In this document: positions 32,061 through 45,900 of the stretch, piece after piece | Position numbering within the stretch: the stretch's first letter is position 1 | Layout: each line of letters opens with the position of its first letter | NCBI GenBank assembly: GCA_004431415.1 | Contig: QPMI01000117.1 | Location: 1-64,000 of the forward strand | Direction: 5' to 3' | DNA length: 64,000 nucleotides | DNA from: Cyanophora paradoxa | Lineage: Eukaryota > Glaucocystophyceae > Cyanophorales > Cyanophoraceae | The notes under the pieces: model-generated | What the model saw: only the letters and a program-made list of their open reading frames with translations | Database searches by the model: none | What the model was told of the DNA's origin: nothing | Position numbers and translations under genes: made by a program

Positions 32061-32827
32061 GGGAAGGGGGGGTTGGGGGGAGGGTGGCGGGCCGGGGCGC
32101 GGGGGGTTGGGGGAGATGGAGGGGAAAGCCTCGGAGAGGGGGGGGGGGGGGGGGGGGGAAGTTGGGTGATCCGGAGGGGAGCCAGAGCCCCCCTGCTCGT
32201 GATCACCTGCAGGCGCGGCCGTTTTCGCCTGCAAGCCTCCCAGGCCTTTTCAAGATCTGTCCTTGGCTGCAGGCTTTACAGCATGTCCATTAATTCTACA
32301 ACTTATGAGTAGGCCTGCGCATGCCCCTTCCCTAGCTTCGGATCCCGGTTCTCCGATCCCCGCCTTGCCCCATTCCCTGTTCGGACGTCTACATGCCTCT
32401 TCCTTAGGCCTTCCGAGGATACGACTATACTACATGAATATGTCACATTCACATCATGTTGTATTCGCAGCATGGCATCACACTTATAGCTATAGAAACA
32501 AATTTCAATCCCTCGTTCATCACTGAGTCAAAATCGTTATCAAAGAGCTTCCCGAAGCTTAAGTTCAGGCTCTCGATATATATCCTGTAGCCAATATCAT
32601 AGCTATATAGCTACGATAGCTATCGATATCGAAAATCAATGTGCATGGACAGCAAGTAAAAATTCGCCGGGCCGGATCCGAGCTCGAGATTAGCGTTTTC
32701 GCGATCGACGCACTCTGCCTATAGCTATATAAACTCTACGTCTATACATATGCCATGCTGATCGAACACCTTTATTTGGAGAATTGGATACCCCGCCGTG
32801 ACGCATGTGGAGCAGCCTGGCAGTCAA
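32061..32827. other. Intergenic region, AT-rich in its right half
   Basis: The left part holds a purine-rich G-run block (about 32060-32160). The part 32440-32780 has many TATAGCTATA/CGATAG palindromes. It is the 3' flank of the large minus-strand gene. No gene supported. Confidence 0.5.
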
Positions 32828-33973
32828 CTATTTGCCCAGCATCGCCGCAAGCTTGCACGGGAGGCAGATGGAGGAGCATGGCGGCGAGGCGGGGCCGGGG
32901 ACACCTGCCGCGTTGACTGGCTGCACCGTGAACTCGTTCATCTGGCCCGTCGGCAGGTCGGTGAGCTGGTAGGAAGTCTGCGAGGAAGTGAAGTCAGCGA
33001 TGAACCCCGAATATTACTTATCTGAAGTACATGTGCAGAGCTAAAGTATTAAAGCACTACATGCAACCCTCGCATGCACACCTGGTTTCCGGGGACCCTG
33101 GCGACCGGCAGGCCGTTTTGGAGCACCATGTACTCGGCGGGGGGGCCGTTCACCGGCGGGTCCCACGTCAGAGTGCCCGTCGTGCTCGACAGAATGCCCT
33201 GGTACACGTGCACGCGCCGACGAGAGTTAGAATTCGGATTTAATCGACGCCGATCGCGAGTGCGCATGCCGGCACGCACCTGGTCAACGTTGGTGAGTTG
33301 AACGTTCGAGGGCGCGGCCGGGTTGGTCGAGCGCTGCGGGGCGGCCTTCTGGCCCTCCGTCGGGTCCGGCACAACGACCGGCGCCGAGCCAGCGGCGGGC
33401 GCGGGTCCGCTGGCGGTGACGGGTACGACGGAGACGACGGGGCTTGAGCCCGCCGGAAGGCTCCCGATTTCGTACTCAGTGGAGGTCGGCGGGAGCGTCG
33501 CGACCGTCGCGCCGTTGACAACGACGTTGTACCCCTGGAGGCGTCCGTTGCCGAAGGCCTTGCCCGTGGGACGGTTCCACTTCAGCGTGGCGCTGCTAGC
33601 GGAGCTGGGCGCAGCGGTGAGCTGCACCGCCGAGCTCGGGTCCGACGTCGACGTCGACGGAGCGCTGGCCGCCAGGGGAAACGAGGCAGTCCCCGAGGTC
33701 CCAGAGGGACCCATGGGCACGACCTGGAACGGGAGGGATCGCGTAAACATCGAGTAAATATAAACATTGATTTTAGTGCGACGTTAGCATCGGTAATTAA
33801 TAAATGCTTGCCTGGTACTTGGCGGAGGCGCCTGGAGAGGCGGCGGGGACGAGGACGGCAGTCTGGGATCCGGGAACCACGGAAATGACCTGCGAAAATT
33901 AAAGAACTCGTGCTCAGCATCGTGGATATATATATAATCCATTCATGACCATGATCAATCAATGCAACCGCAC
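32828..33973 (-). other. 3' end of the FN3 gene: last domains and C-terminus
   Basis: Exon chain after YAVMANGK: VISVVPGSQTAVLVPAASPG (33812-33889), VVPMGPSGTSGTASFPLAAS plus an FN3 domain (33280-33723), GILSSTTGTLTWDPPVNGPP (33082-33198), TSYQLTDLPTGQMNEFTVQP (32828-32977). The protein ends PCSSICLPCKLAAMLGK with four Cys. The intron 33724-33811 uses a GC donor (CAG|GCAAGC). Introns here are longer and AT-richer than those inside the array. Confidence 0.75.
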
Positions 33974-36900
33974 CTTGCCGTTCGCCATGACGGCGTACGT
34001 AGTGGCGGGTCCGGATGCAGGGTGGCTCCACGAGAGCGAGCTGCCACCAGTACCCCCGCGGCCGCCAGCTTGCGTGAGGCGCAAGTTGGAGGGGGCGTTC
34101 TCGTCGGGGGCCGGGCCAGCCACAACGCCCGGGAAGGAAACAGTGTGGCTAATATCGGCGAGAGTTGCGGCCGAAGGGGCGGCGTACAGAGCCGCGCCGC
34201 TGACGCGGGCCAAATCGGAGCCCGCGGGGGCGCGGGCGGGCGAGGTCGCGCGGCCGTACGAATCCGTGCGCGGGCTTGTCGGCGAGGCCGACAGCCCGTC
34301 CGAGCCGGACGCTGCGCCGCCATACCCGGCGCCGCTCAGAGCCGCAGCACCGACGCCGGCGTACGGGCCCAGCCCGAAGCCGGATCCGGAGCTGCCACTG
34401 GTGACCGGATTCGAGGCCGGCCCCACGGCGCCGTTCGACGCGACCGGCACAACCTGGTAGACGCTGCCCGGCTCGCCGCCCTTCGGCGAGACGTCGAACG
34501 AGGTCTGGCTCGCCGGGACGCTGCCGAGGACCTTGCCGTCGCCGATCACGGCGTAGCTCGCGGGACTGCCAACACGGGGACGACTCCACGAGAGGCGGCC
34601 CGACGAGCCGAAGAGACCCGGCGAGCTCGAGAGCTGCAGGTTCGACGGCGCCATGTCCGCGGGGCTCGCGGGGCCCGCGCCGGAGCCAGCTGGGTACGAG
34701 GCGAGCGGCACGCTGTTGCTGGCGGGGCCCGCGGGGCTGCCCGACGACGACAGGGGCACCACCGAGAAGTACGAATTGGCCGCGGCGCTCGCGCTGAGGC
34801 CCTTGGGGACGAACGTGTTGACACCCGACGGCGAGGCCTTGGCGGTGGCGACCTGGCGGCCGTCCTGCAGGACGCCGAAGCTGCCGCGCGAGTTCGCGTC
34901 AGCGCCCCGCGGCACCGCGAAATACGCGCGAATCGCGCATCACGCACCTCGGGACGCTGCCCAGGGTCGCAGGAGTGGTCCACGCCAGCAGCGCGCTCGG
35001 GCTGGCGCCCGAGCCCGCCGGCGTCGAGGTCAGCGCGATGCCGGAGCTCGGGTCGCTCGGGAGCGAGGCCGCGAGCGGCGACGAGGTCGGGCCCGCGACG
35101 CCGTTGCTGTCAAACGGCACCACCTGCAGGGCCGAGGCGCCGCCGTTGGTCGGCAGGCCCGAGACCGGGACGGAGGTCTGGTTGCCGGGGACCGACGCCA
35201 CGGGCTTGCCGTCCTTGAGGACGGTGTACGAGGCGGGCGAGCCCGAGGCCGGGCGCTTCCACGAGAGGGTGGCGGAGCCGGGGCCGCTGCCGTTGAAGCT
35301 GCTGAGCGCGAGGCTCGAGGGGCGAGCGGGCTGGGGGCGGGGGCGTCCACGCCAGAGCCGGCGATGCCCGCGCCGGGACCCGACGAGGGGCCGTACGGTC
35401 CGGCACCAGCGCCACTGTACTCCGGCCCGCCAGCGCCGCTGTAGGCGGGCGCAGGGCCCGAGCCGCTGGTGGCAGTGTTCGAGGCCGGCCCCACGGCGCC
35501 GTTCGACGCGACCGGCACAACCTGGTAGACGCTGCCCGGCTCGCCGCCCTTCGGCGAGACGTCGAACGAGGTCTGGCTCGCCGGGACGCTGCCGAGGACC
35601 TTGCCGTCGCCGATCACGGCGTAGCTCGCGGGGCGTCCCGCCCGAGGTGGGCTCCACGAGAGGCGGCCCGACGAGCCGAAGAGGCCCGGCGAGCTCGTGA
35701 GCTGCAGGTTCGACGGCGCCATGTCCGCGGGGCTCGCGGGGCCCGCGCCGGAGCCAGCTGGGTACGAGGCGAGCGGCACGCTGTTGCTGGCGGGGCCCGC
35801 GGGGCTGCCCGACGACGACAGGGGCACCACCGAGAAGTACGAGTTGGCCGCGGCGCTCGCGCTGAGGCCCTTGGGGACGAACGTGTTGACGCCCGACGGC
35901 GAGGCCTTGGCGGTGGCGACCTGGCGGCCGTCCTGCAGGACGCCGAAGCTGCCGCGCGAGTTCGCGTCAGCGCCCCGCGGCACCGCGAAAACCGTGCGAG
36001 TCGCGCATCGCGCATCGCGCACCTCGGGACGCTGCCCAGGGTCGCAGGAGTGGTCCACGCCAGCAGCGCGCTCGGGCTGGCGCCGGAGCCCCCCGGCGTC
36101 GAGGTCAGCGCGATGCCGGAGCTCGGGTCGCTCGGGAGCGAGGCCGCGAGCGGCGACGAGGCCGGGCCCGCGACGCCGTTGCTGTCGAACGGCACCACCT
36201 GCAGGGCCGAGGCGCCGCCGTTGGTCGGCAGGCCCGAGACCGGGACGGAGGTCTGGTTGCCGGGGACCGACGCCACGGGCTTGCCGTCCTTGAAGACGGC
36301 GTACGAGGCGGGCGAGCCCGAGGCCGGGCGCTTCCACGAGAGGGTGGCGGAGCCGGGGCCGCTGCCGTTGAAGGTGCTAAGCGCGAGGCTCGAGGGGGCG
36401 AGCGGGCTGGGGGCGGGGGCGTCCACGCCAGAGCCGGCGATGCCTGCTCCCGGGCTGGACGCGCTCGACGGCGTGAAGCCGGTGCCAAAGCTGCCCGATC
36501 CGGAGCCCGCGGGGGCGCGGGCCGGCGAGGTCGCGCGGCCGTACGAATCCGTGCGCAGGCTAGCCGGCGAGGCCGACAGCCCGTCCGAGCCTGACGCTGC
36601 ACCGCCATACCCGGCGCCGCTCAGAGCCGCAGCACCGACACCGGCGTACGGGCCCAGCCCGAAGCCAGATCCGGAGCTGCCACTGGTGACCGGATTCGAG
36701 GCCGGCCCCACGGCGCCGTTCGACGCGACCGGCACAACCTGGTAGACGCTGCCCGGCTCTCCGCCCTTCGGCGAGACGTCGAACGAGATCTGGCTCGCCG
36801 GGACGCTGCCGAGGACCTTGCCGTCGCCGACCACGGCGTAGCTCGCGGGGCGTCCCGCCCGAGGCGGGCTCCACGAGAGGCGGCCCGACGAGCCGAAGAG

Positions 36901-39900
36901 GCCCGGCGAGCTCGTGAGCTGCAGGTTTGACGGCGCCATGTCCGTGGGACTCGCGGGGCCCGCGCCGGAGCCGGCCGGGTACGAGGCGAGCGGCACGCTG
37001 TTGCTGGCGGGGCCCGCGGGGCTGCCCGACGACGACAGGGGCACCACCGAGAAGTACGAGTTGGCCGCGGCGCTCGCGCTGAGGCCCTTGGGGACGAACG
37101 TGTTGACACCCGACGGCGAGGCCTTGGCGGTGGCGACCTGGCGGCCGTCCTGCAGGACGCCGAAGCTGCCGCGCGAGTTCGCGTCAGCGCCCCGCGGCAC
37201 CGCGAAAAGCCGAGATAAAGCGCGAATCGCGCATCGCGCACCTCGGGACGCTGCCCAGGGTCGCAGGAGTGGTCCACGCCAGCAGCGCGCTCGGGCTGGC
37301 GCCCGAGCCCGCCGGCGTCGATGTCAGCGCGATGCCGGAGCTCGGGTCGCTCGGGAGCGAGGCCGCGAGCGGCGACGAGGCCGGGCCCGCGACGCCGTTG
37401 CTGTCGAACGGCACCACCTGCAGGGCCGAGGCGCCGCCGTTGGTCGGCAGGCCCGAGACCGGGACGGAGGTCTGGTTGCCGGGGACCGACGCCACGGGCT
37501 TGCCGTCCTTGAGGACGGTGTACGAGGCGGGCGAGCCCGAGGCCGGGCGCTTCCACGAGAGGGTGGCGGAGCCGGGGCCGCTGCCGTTGAAGCTGCTGAG
37601 CGCGAGGCTCGAGGGGGCGAGCGGGCTGGGGGCGGGGGCGTCCACGCCAGAGCCGGCGATGCCCGCGCCAGAACCCGACGAGGGGCCGTACGGTCCGGCA
37701 CCAGCGCCACTGTACTCCGGCCCGCCAGCGCCGCTGTAGGCGGGCGCAGGGCCCGAGCCGCTGGTGGCAGTGTTCGAGGCCGGCCCCACGGCGCCGTTCG
37801 ACGCGACCGGCACAACCTGGTAGACGCTGCCCGGCTCGCCGCCCTTCGGCGAGACGTCGAACGAGGTCTGGCTCGCCGGGACGCTGCCGAGGACCTTGCC
37901 GTCGCCGATCACGGCGTAGCTCGCGGGGCGTCCCGCCCGAGGCGGGCTCCACGAGAGGCGGCCCGACGAGCCGAAGAGGCCCGGCGAGCTCGTGAGCTGC
38001 AGGTTTGACGGCGCCATGTCCGCGGGGCTCGCGGGGCCCGCGCCGGAGCCGGCCGGGTACGAGGCGAGCGGCACGCTGTTGCTGGCGGGGCCCGCGGGGC
38101 TGCCCGACGACGACAGGGGCACCACCGAGAAGTACGAGTTGGCCGCGGCGCTCGCGCTGAGGCCCTTGGGGACGAACGTGTTGACACCCGACGGCGAGGC
38201 CTTGGCGGTCGCGACCTGGCGGCCGTCCTGCAGGACGCCGAAGCTGCCGCGCGAGTTCGCGTCAGCGCCCCGCGGCACCGCGAAAATCCGAGATAAAGCG
38301 CGAATCGCGCATCGCGCACCTCGGGACGCTGCCCAGGGTCGCAGGAGTGGTCCACGCCAGCAGCGCGCTCGGGCTGGCGCCGGAGCCCGCCGGCGTCGAG
38401 GTCAGCGCGATGCCGGAGCTCGGGTCGCTCGGGAGCGAGGCCGCGAGCGGCGACGAGGCCGGGCCCGCGACGCCGTTGCTGTCGAACGGCACCACCTGCA
38501 GGGCCGAGGCGCCGCCGTTGGTCGGCAGGCCCGAGACCGGGACGGAGGTCTGGTTGCCGGGGACCGACGCCACGGGCTTGCCGTCCTTGAGGACGGTGTA
38601 CGAGGCGGGCGAGCCCGAGGCCGGGCGCTTCCACGAGAGGGTGGCGGAGCCGGGGCCGCTGCCGTTGAAGGTGCTGAGCGCGAGGCTCGAGGGGGCGAGC
38701 GGGCTGGGGGCGGGGGCGTCCACGCCAGAGCCGGCGATGCCTGCTCCCGGGCTGGACGCGCTCGACGGCGTGAAGCCGGTGCCAAAGCTGCCCGATCCGG
38801 AGCCCGCGGGGGCGCGGGCCGGCGAGGTCGCGCGGCCGTACGAATCCGTGCGCGGGCTAGCCGGCGAGGCCGACAGCCCGTCCGAGCCGGACGCTGTGCC
38901 GCCATACCCGGCGCCGCTCAGAGCCGCAGCACCGACGCCGGCGTACGGGCTCAGCCCGAAGCCAGATCCGGAGCTGCCACTGGTGACCGGATTCGAGGCC
39001 GGCCCCACGGCGCCGTTCGACGCGACCGGCACAACCTGGTAGACGCTGCCCGGCTCTCCGCCCTTCGGCGGGACGTCGAACGAGGTCTGGCTCGCCGGGA
39101 CGCTGCCGAGGACCTTGCCGTCGCCGATCACGGCGTAGCTCGCGGGGCGTCCCGCCCGAGGTGGGCTCCACGAGAGGCGGCCCGACGAGCCGAAGAGGCC
39201 CGGCGAGCTCGAGAGCTGCAGGTTCGACGGCGCCATGTCCGCGGGGCTCGCGGGGCCCGCGCCGGAGCCGGCCGGGTACGAGGCGAGCGGCACGCTGTTG
39301 CTGGCGGGGCCCGCGGGGCTGCCCGACGACGACAGGGGCACCACCGAGAAGTACGAGTTGGCCGCGGCGCTCGCGCTGAGGCCCTTGGGGACGAACGTGT
39401 TGACGCCCGACGGCGAGGCCTTGGCGGTCGCGACCTGGCGGCCGTCCTGCAGGACGCCGAAGCTGCCGCGCGAGTTCGCGTCAGCGCCCCGCGGCACCGC
39501 GAAAATCCGAGATAAAGCGCGAATCGCGCATCGCGCACCTCGGGACGCTGCCCAGGGTCGCAGGAGTGGTCCACGCCAGCAGCGCGCTCGGCTGGCGCCC
39601 GAGCCCGCCGGCGTCGATGTCAGCGCGATGCCGGAGCTCGGGTCGCTCGGGAGCGAGGCCGCGAGCGGCGACGAGGCCGGGCCCGCGACGCCGTTGCTGT
39701 CGAACGGCACCACCTGCAGGGCCGAGGCGCCGCCGTTGGTCGGCAGGCCCGAGACCGGGACGGAGGTCTGGTTGCCGGGGACCGACGCCACGGGCTTGCC
39801 GTCCTTGAGGACGGTGTACGAGGCGGGCGAGCCCGAGGCCGGGCGCTTCCACGAGAGGGTGGCGGAGCCGGGGCCGCTGCCGTTGAAGCTGCTGAGCGCG

Positions 39901-42900
39901 AGGCTCGAGGGGGCGAGCGGGCTGGGGGCGGGGGCGTCCACGCCAGAGCCGGCGATGCCCGCGCCAGAACCCGACGAGGGGCCGTACGGTCCGGCACCAG
40001 CGCCACTGTACTCCGGCCCGCCAGCGCCGCTGTAGGCGGGCGCAGGGCCCGAGCCGCTGGTGGCAGTGTTCGAGGCCGGCCCCACGGCGCCGTTCGACGC
40101 GACCGGCACAACCTGGTAGACGCTGCCCGGCTCGCCGCCCTTCGGCGAGACGTCGAACGAGGTCTGGCTCGCCGGGACGCTGCCGAGGACCTTGCCGTCG
40201 CCGATCACGGCGTAGCTCGCGGGGCGTCCCGCCCGAGGCGGGCTCCACGAGAGGCGGCCCGACGAGCCGAAGAGGCCCGGCGAGCTCGTGAGCTGCAGGT
40301 TTGACGGCGCCATGTCCGCGGGGCTCGCGGGGCCCGCGCCGGAGCCGGCCGGGTACGAGGCGAGCGGCACGCTGTTGCTGGCGGGGCCCGCGGGGCTGCC
40401 CGACGACGACAGGGGCACCACCGAGAAGTACGAGTTGGCCGCGGCGCTCGCGCTGAGGCCCTTGGGGACGAACGTGTTGACACCCGACGGCGAGGCCTTG
40501 GCGGTCGCGACCTGGCGGCCGTCCTGCAGGACGCCGAAGCTGCCGCGCGAGTTCGCGTCAGCGCCCCGCGGCACCGCGAAAATCCGAGATAAAGCGCGAA
40601 TCGCGCATCGCGCACCTCGGGACGCTGCCCAGGGTCGCAGGAGTGGTCCACGCCAGCAGCGCGCTCGGGCTGGCGCCGGAGCCCGCCGGCGTCGAGGTCA
40701 GCGCGATGCCGGAGCTCGGGTCGCTCGGGAGCGAGGCCGCGAGCGGCGACGAGGCCGGGCCCGCGACGCCGTTGCTGTCGAACGGCACCACCTGCAGGGC
40801 CGAGGCGCCGCCGTTGGTCGGCAGGCCCGAGACCGGGACGGAGGTCTGGTTGCCGGGGACCGACGCCACGGGCTTGCCGTCCTTGAGGACGGTGTACGAG
40901 GCGGGCGAGCCCGAGGCCGGGCGCTTCCACGAGAGGGTGGCGGAGCCGGGGCCGCTGCCGTTGAAGGTGCTAAGCGCGAGGCTCGAGGGGGCGAGCGGGC
41001 TGGGGGCGGGGGCGTCCACGCCAGAGCCGGCGATGCCTGCTCCCGGGCTGGACGCGCTCGACGGCGTGAAGCCGGTGCCAAAGCTGCCCGATCCGGAGCC
41101 CGCGGGGGCGCGGGCCGGCGAGGTCGCGCGGCCGTACGAATCCGTGCGCGGGCTAGCCGGCGAGGCCGACAGCCCGTCCGAGCCGGACGCTGTGCCGCCA
41201 TACCCGGCGCCGCTCAGAGCCGCAGCACCGACGCCGGCGTACGGGCCCAGCCCGAAGCCAGATCCGGAGCTGCCACTGGTGACCGGATTCGAGGCCGGCC
41301 CCACGGCGCCGTTCGACGCGACCGGCACAACCTGGTAGACGCTGCCCGGCTCTCCGCCCTTCGGCGAGACGTCGAACGAGGTCTGGCTCGCCGGGACGCT
41401 GCCGAGGACCTTGCCGTCGCCGATCACGGCGTAGCTCGCGGGGCGTCCCGCCCGAGGTGGGCTCCACGAGAGGCGGCCCGACGAGCCGAAGAGGCCCGGC
41501 GAGCTCGAGAGCTGCAGGTTCGACGGCGCCATGTCCGCGGGGCTCGCGGGGCCCGCGCCGGAGCCGGCCGGGTACGAGGCGAGCGGCACGCTGTTGCTGG
41601 CGGGGCCCGCGGGGCTGCCCGACGACGACAGGGGCACCACCGAGAAGTACGAGTTGGCCGCGGCGCTCGCGCTGAGGCCCTTGGGGACGAACGTGTTGAC
41701 GCCCGACGGCGAGGCCTTGGCGGTCGCGACCTGGCGGCCGTCCTGCAGGACGCCGAAGCTGCCGCGCGAGTTCGCGTCAGCGCCCCGCGGCACCGCGAAA
41801 AGCCGAGATAAAGCGCGAATCGCGCATCGCGCACCTCGGGACGCTGCCCAGGGTCGCAGGAGTGGTCCACGCCAGCAGCGCGCTCGGGCTGGCGCCCGAG
41901 CCCGCCGGCGTCGATGTCAGCGCGATGCCGGAGCTCGGGTCGCTCGGGAGCGAGGACGCGAGCGGCGACGAGGCCGGGCCCGCGACGCCGTTGCTGTCGA
42001 ACGGCACCACCTGCAGGGCCGAGGCGCCGCCGTTGGTCGGCAGGCCCGAGACCGGGACGGAGGTCTGGTTGCCGGGGACCGACGCGACGGGCTTGCCGTC
42101 CTTGAGGACGGCGTACGAGGCGGGCGAGCCCGAGGCCGGGCGCTTCCACGAGAGGGTGGCGGAGCCGGGGCCGCTGCCGTTGAAGCTGCTGAGCGCGAGG
42201 CTCGAGGGGGCGAGCGGGCTGGGGGCGGGGGCGTCCACGCCAGAGCCGGCGATGCCCGCGCCGGGACCCGACGAGGGGCCGTACGGTCCGGCACCAGCGC
42301 CACTGTACTCCGGCCCGCCAGCGCCGCTGTAGGCGGGCGCAGGGCCCGAGCCGCTGGTGGCAGTGTTCGAGGCCGGCCCCACGGCGCCGTTCGACGCGAC
42401 CGGCACAACCTGGTAGACGCTGCCCGGCTCGCCGCCCTTCGGCGAGACGTCGAACGAGGTCTGGCTCGCCGGGACGCTGCCGAGGACCTTGCCGTCGCCG
42501 ATCACGGCGTAGCTCGCGGGGCGTCCCGCCCGAGGCGGGCTCCACGAGAGGCGGCCCGACGAGCCGAAGAGGCCCGGCGAGCTCGAGAGCTGCAGGTTCG
42601 ACGGCGCCATGTCCGCGGGGCTCGCGGGGCCCGCGCCGGAGCCGGCCGGGTACGAGGCGAGCGGCACGCTGTTGCTGGCGGGGCCCGCGGGGCTGCCCGA
42701 CGACGACAGGGGCACCACCGAGAAGTACGAGTTGGCCGCGGCGCTCGCGCTGAGGCCCTTGGGACGAACGTGTTGACACCCGACGGCGAGGCCTTGGCGG
42801 TGGCGACCTGGCGGCCGTCCTGCAGGACGCCGAAGCTGCCGCGCGAGTTCGCGTCAGCGCCCCGCGGCACCGCGAAAATCCGAGATAAAGCGCGAATCGC

Positions 42901-45900
42901 GCATCGCGCACCTCGGGACGCTGCCCAGGGTCGCAGGAGTGGTCCACGCCAGCAGCGCGCTCGGGCTGGCGCCGGAGCCCGCCGGCGTCGAGGTCAGCGC
43001 GATGCCGGAGCTCGGGTCGCTCGGGAGCGAGGCCGCGAGCGGCGACGAGGCCGGGCCCGCGACGCCGTTGCTGTCGAACGGCACCACCTGCAGGGCCGAG
43101 GCGCCGCCGTTGGTCGGCAGGCCCGAGACCGGGAAGGAGGTCTGGTTGCCGGGGACCGACGCCACGGGCTTGCCGTCCTTGAGGACGGCGTACGAGGCGG
43201 GCGAGCCCGAGGCCGGGCGCTTCCACGAGAGGGTGGCGGAGCCGGGGCCGCTGCCGTTGAAGGTGCTGAGCGCGAGGCTCGAGGGGGCGAGCGGGCTGGG
43301 GGCGGGGGCGTCCACGCCAGAGCCGGCGATGCCCGCGCCGGGACCCGACGAGGGGCCGTACGGTCCGGCACCAGCGCCACTGTATTCCGGCCCGCCAGCG
43401 CCGCTGTAGGCGGGCGCAGGGCCCGAGCCGCTGGTGGCAGTGTTCGAGGCCGGCCCCACGGCGCCGTTCGACGCGACCGGCACAACCTGGTAGACGCTGC
43501 CCGGCTCGCCGCCCTTCGGCGAGACGTCGAACGAGGTCTGGCTCGCCGGGACGCTGCCGAGGACCTTGCCGTCGCCGATCACGGCGTAGCTCGCGGGGCG
43601 TCCCGCCCGAGGCGGGCTCCACGAGAGGCGGCCCGACGAGCCGAAGAGGCCCGGCGAGCTCGTGAGCTGCAGGTTCGACGGCGCCATGTCCGCGGGGCTC
43701 GCGGGGCCCGCGCCGGAGCCGGCCGGGTACGAGGCGAGCGGCACGCTGTTGCTGGCGGGGCCCGCGGGGCTGCCCGACGACGACAGGGGCACCACCGAGA
43801 AGTACGAGTTGGCCGCGGCGCTCGCGCTGAGGCCCTTGGGGACGAACGTGTTGACACCCGACGGCGAGGCCTTGGCGGTGGCGACCTGGCGGCCGTCCTG
43901 CAGGACGCCGAAGCTGCCGCGCGAGTTCGCGTCAGCGCCCCGCGGCACCGCGAAAATCCGAGATAAAGCGCGAATCGCGCATCGCGCACCTCGGGACGCT
44001 GCCCAGGGTCGCAGGAGTGGTCCACGCCAGCAGCGCGCTCGGGCTGGCGCCGGAGCCCGCCGGCGTCGAGGTCAGCGCGATGCCGGAGCTCGGGTCGCTC
44101 GGGAGCGAGGCCGCGAGCGGCGACGAGGCCGGGCCCGCGACGCCGTTGCTGTCGAACGGCACCACCTGCAGGGCCGAGGCGCCGCCGTTGGTCGGCAGGC
44201 CCGAGACCGGGACGGAGGTCTGGTTGCCGGGGACCGACGCCACGGGCTTGCCGTCCTTGAGGACGGTGTACGAGGCGGGCGAGCCCGAGGCCGGGCGCTT
44301 CCACGAGAGGGTGGCGGAGCCGGGGCCGCTGCCGTTGAAGGTGCTGAGCGCGAGGCTGGACGGGCCGAGCGCGCTGGGAGCGGGGGCGTCCACGCCAGAG
44401 CCGGCGATGCCTGCTCCCGGGCTGGACGCGCTCGACGGCGTGAAGCCGGTGCCAAAGCTGCCCGATCCGGAGCCCGCGGGGGCGCGGGCGGGCGAGGTCG
44501 CGCGGCCGTACGAATCCGTGCGCGGGCTTGTCGGCGAGGCCGACAGCCCGTCCGAGCCGGACGCTGCGCCGCCGTACCCGGCGCCGCTCAGAGCCGCAGC
44601 ACCGACGCCAGCGTACGGGCCCAGCCCGAAGCCGGATCCGGAGCTGCCACTGGTGACTGGATTCGAGGCCGGCCCCACGGCGCCGTTCGACGCGACCGGC
44701 ACAACCTGGTAGACGCTGCCCGGCTCGCCGCCCTTCGGCGAGACGTCGAACGAGGTCTGGCTCGCCGGGACGCTGCCGAGGACCTTGCCGTCGCCGATCA
44801 CGGCGTAGCTCGCGGGGCGTCCCGCCCGAGGCGGGCTCCACGAGAGGCGGCCCGACGAGCCGAAGAGGCCTGGCGAGCTCGAGAGCTGCAGGTTCGACGG
44901 CGCCATGTCCGCGGGGCTCGCGGGGCCCGCGCCGGAGCCGGCCGGGTACGAGGCGAGCGGCACGCTGTTGCTGGCGGGGCCCGCGGGGCTGCCCGACGAC
45001 GACAGGGGCACCACCGAGAAGTACGAGTTGGCCGCGGCGCTCGCGCTGAGGCCCTTGGGGACGAACGTGTTGACGCCCGACGGCGAGGCCTTGGCGGTCG
45101 CGACCTGGCGGCCGTCCTGCAGGACGCCGAAGCTGCCGCGCGAGTTCGCGTCAGCGCCCCGCGGCACCGCGAAAATCCGAGATAAAGCGCGAATCGCGCA
45201 TCGCGCACCTCGGGACGCTGCCCAGGGTCGCAGGAGTGGTCCACGCCAGCAGCGCGCTCGGGCTGGCGCCCGAGCCCGCCGGCGTCGATGTCAGCGCGAT
45301 GCCGGAGCTCGGGTCGCTCGGGAGCGAGGCCGCGAGCGGCGACGAGGCCGGGCCCGCGACGCCGTTGCTGTCAAACGGCACCACCTGCAGGGCCGAGGCG
45401 CCGCCGTTGGTCGGCAGGCCCGAGACCGGGACGGAGGTCTGGTTGCCGGGGACCGACGCCACGGGCTTGCCGTCCTTGAGGACGGTGTACGAGGCGGGCG
45501 AGCCCGAGGCCGGGCGCTTCCACGAGAGGGTGGCGGAGCCGGGGCCGCTGCCGTTGAAGGTGCTAAGCGCGAGGCTCGAGGGGGCGAGCGGGCTGGGGGC
45601 GGGGGCGTCCACGCCAGAGCCGGCGATGCCCGCGCCGGGACCCGACGAGGGGCCGTACGGTCCGGCACCAGCGCCACTGTACTCCGGCCCGCCAGCGCCG
45701 CTGTAGGCGGGCGCAGGGCCCGAGCCGCTGGTGGCAGTGTTCGAGGCCGGCCCCACGGCGCCGTTCGACGCGACCGGCACAACCTGGTAGACGCTGCCCG
45801 GCTCGCCGCCCTTCGGCGAGACGTCGAACGAGGTCTGGCTCGCCGGGACGCTGCCAAGGACCTTGCCATCGCCGATCACGGCGTAGCTCGCGGGGCGTCC

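Noticed and set aside
32440-32790. Possible tRNA or small RNA in the palindrome-rich AT region
   Set aside because: No cloverleaf or conserved promoter boxes could be built; the palindromes are simple TATAGCTATA repeats.
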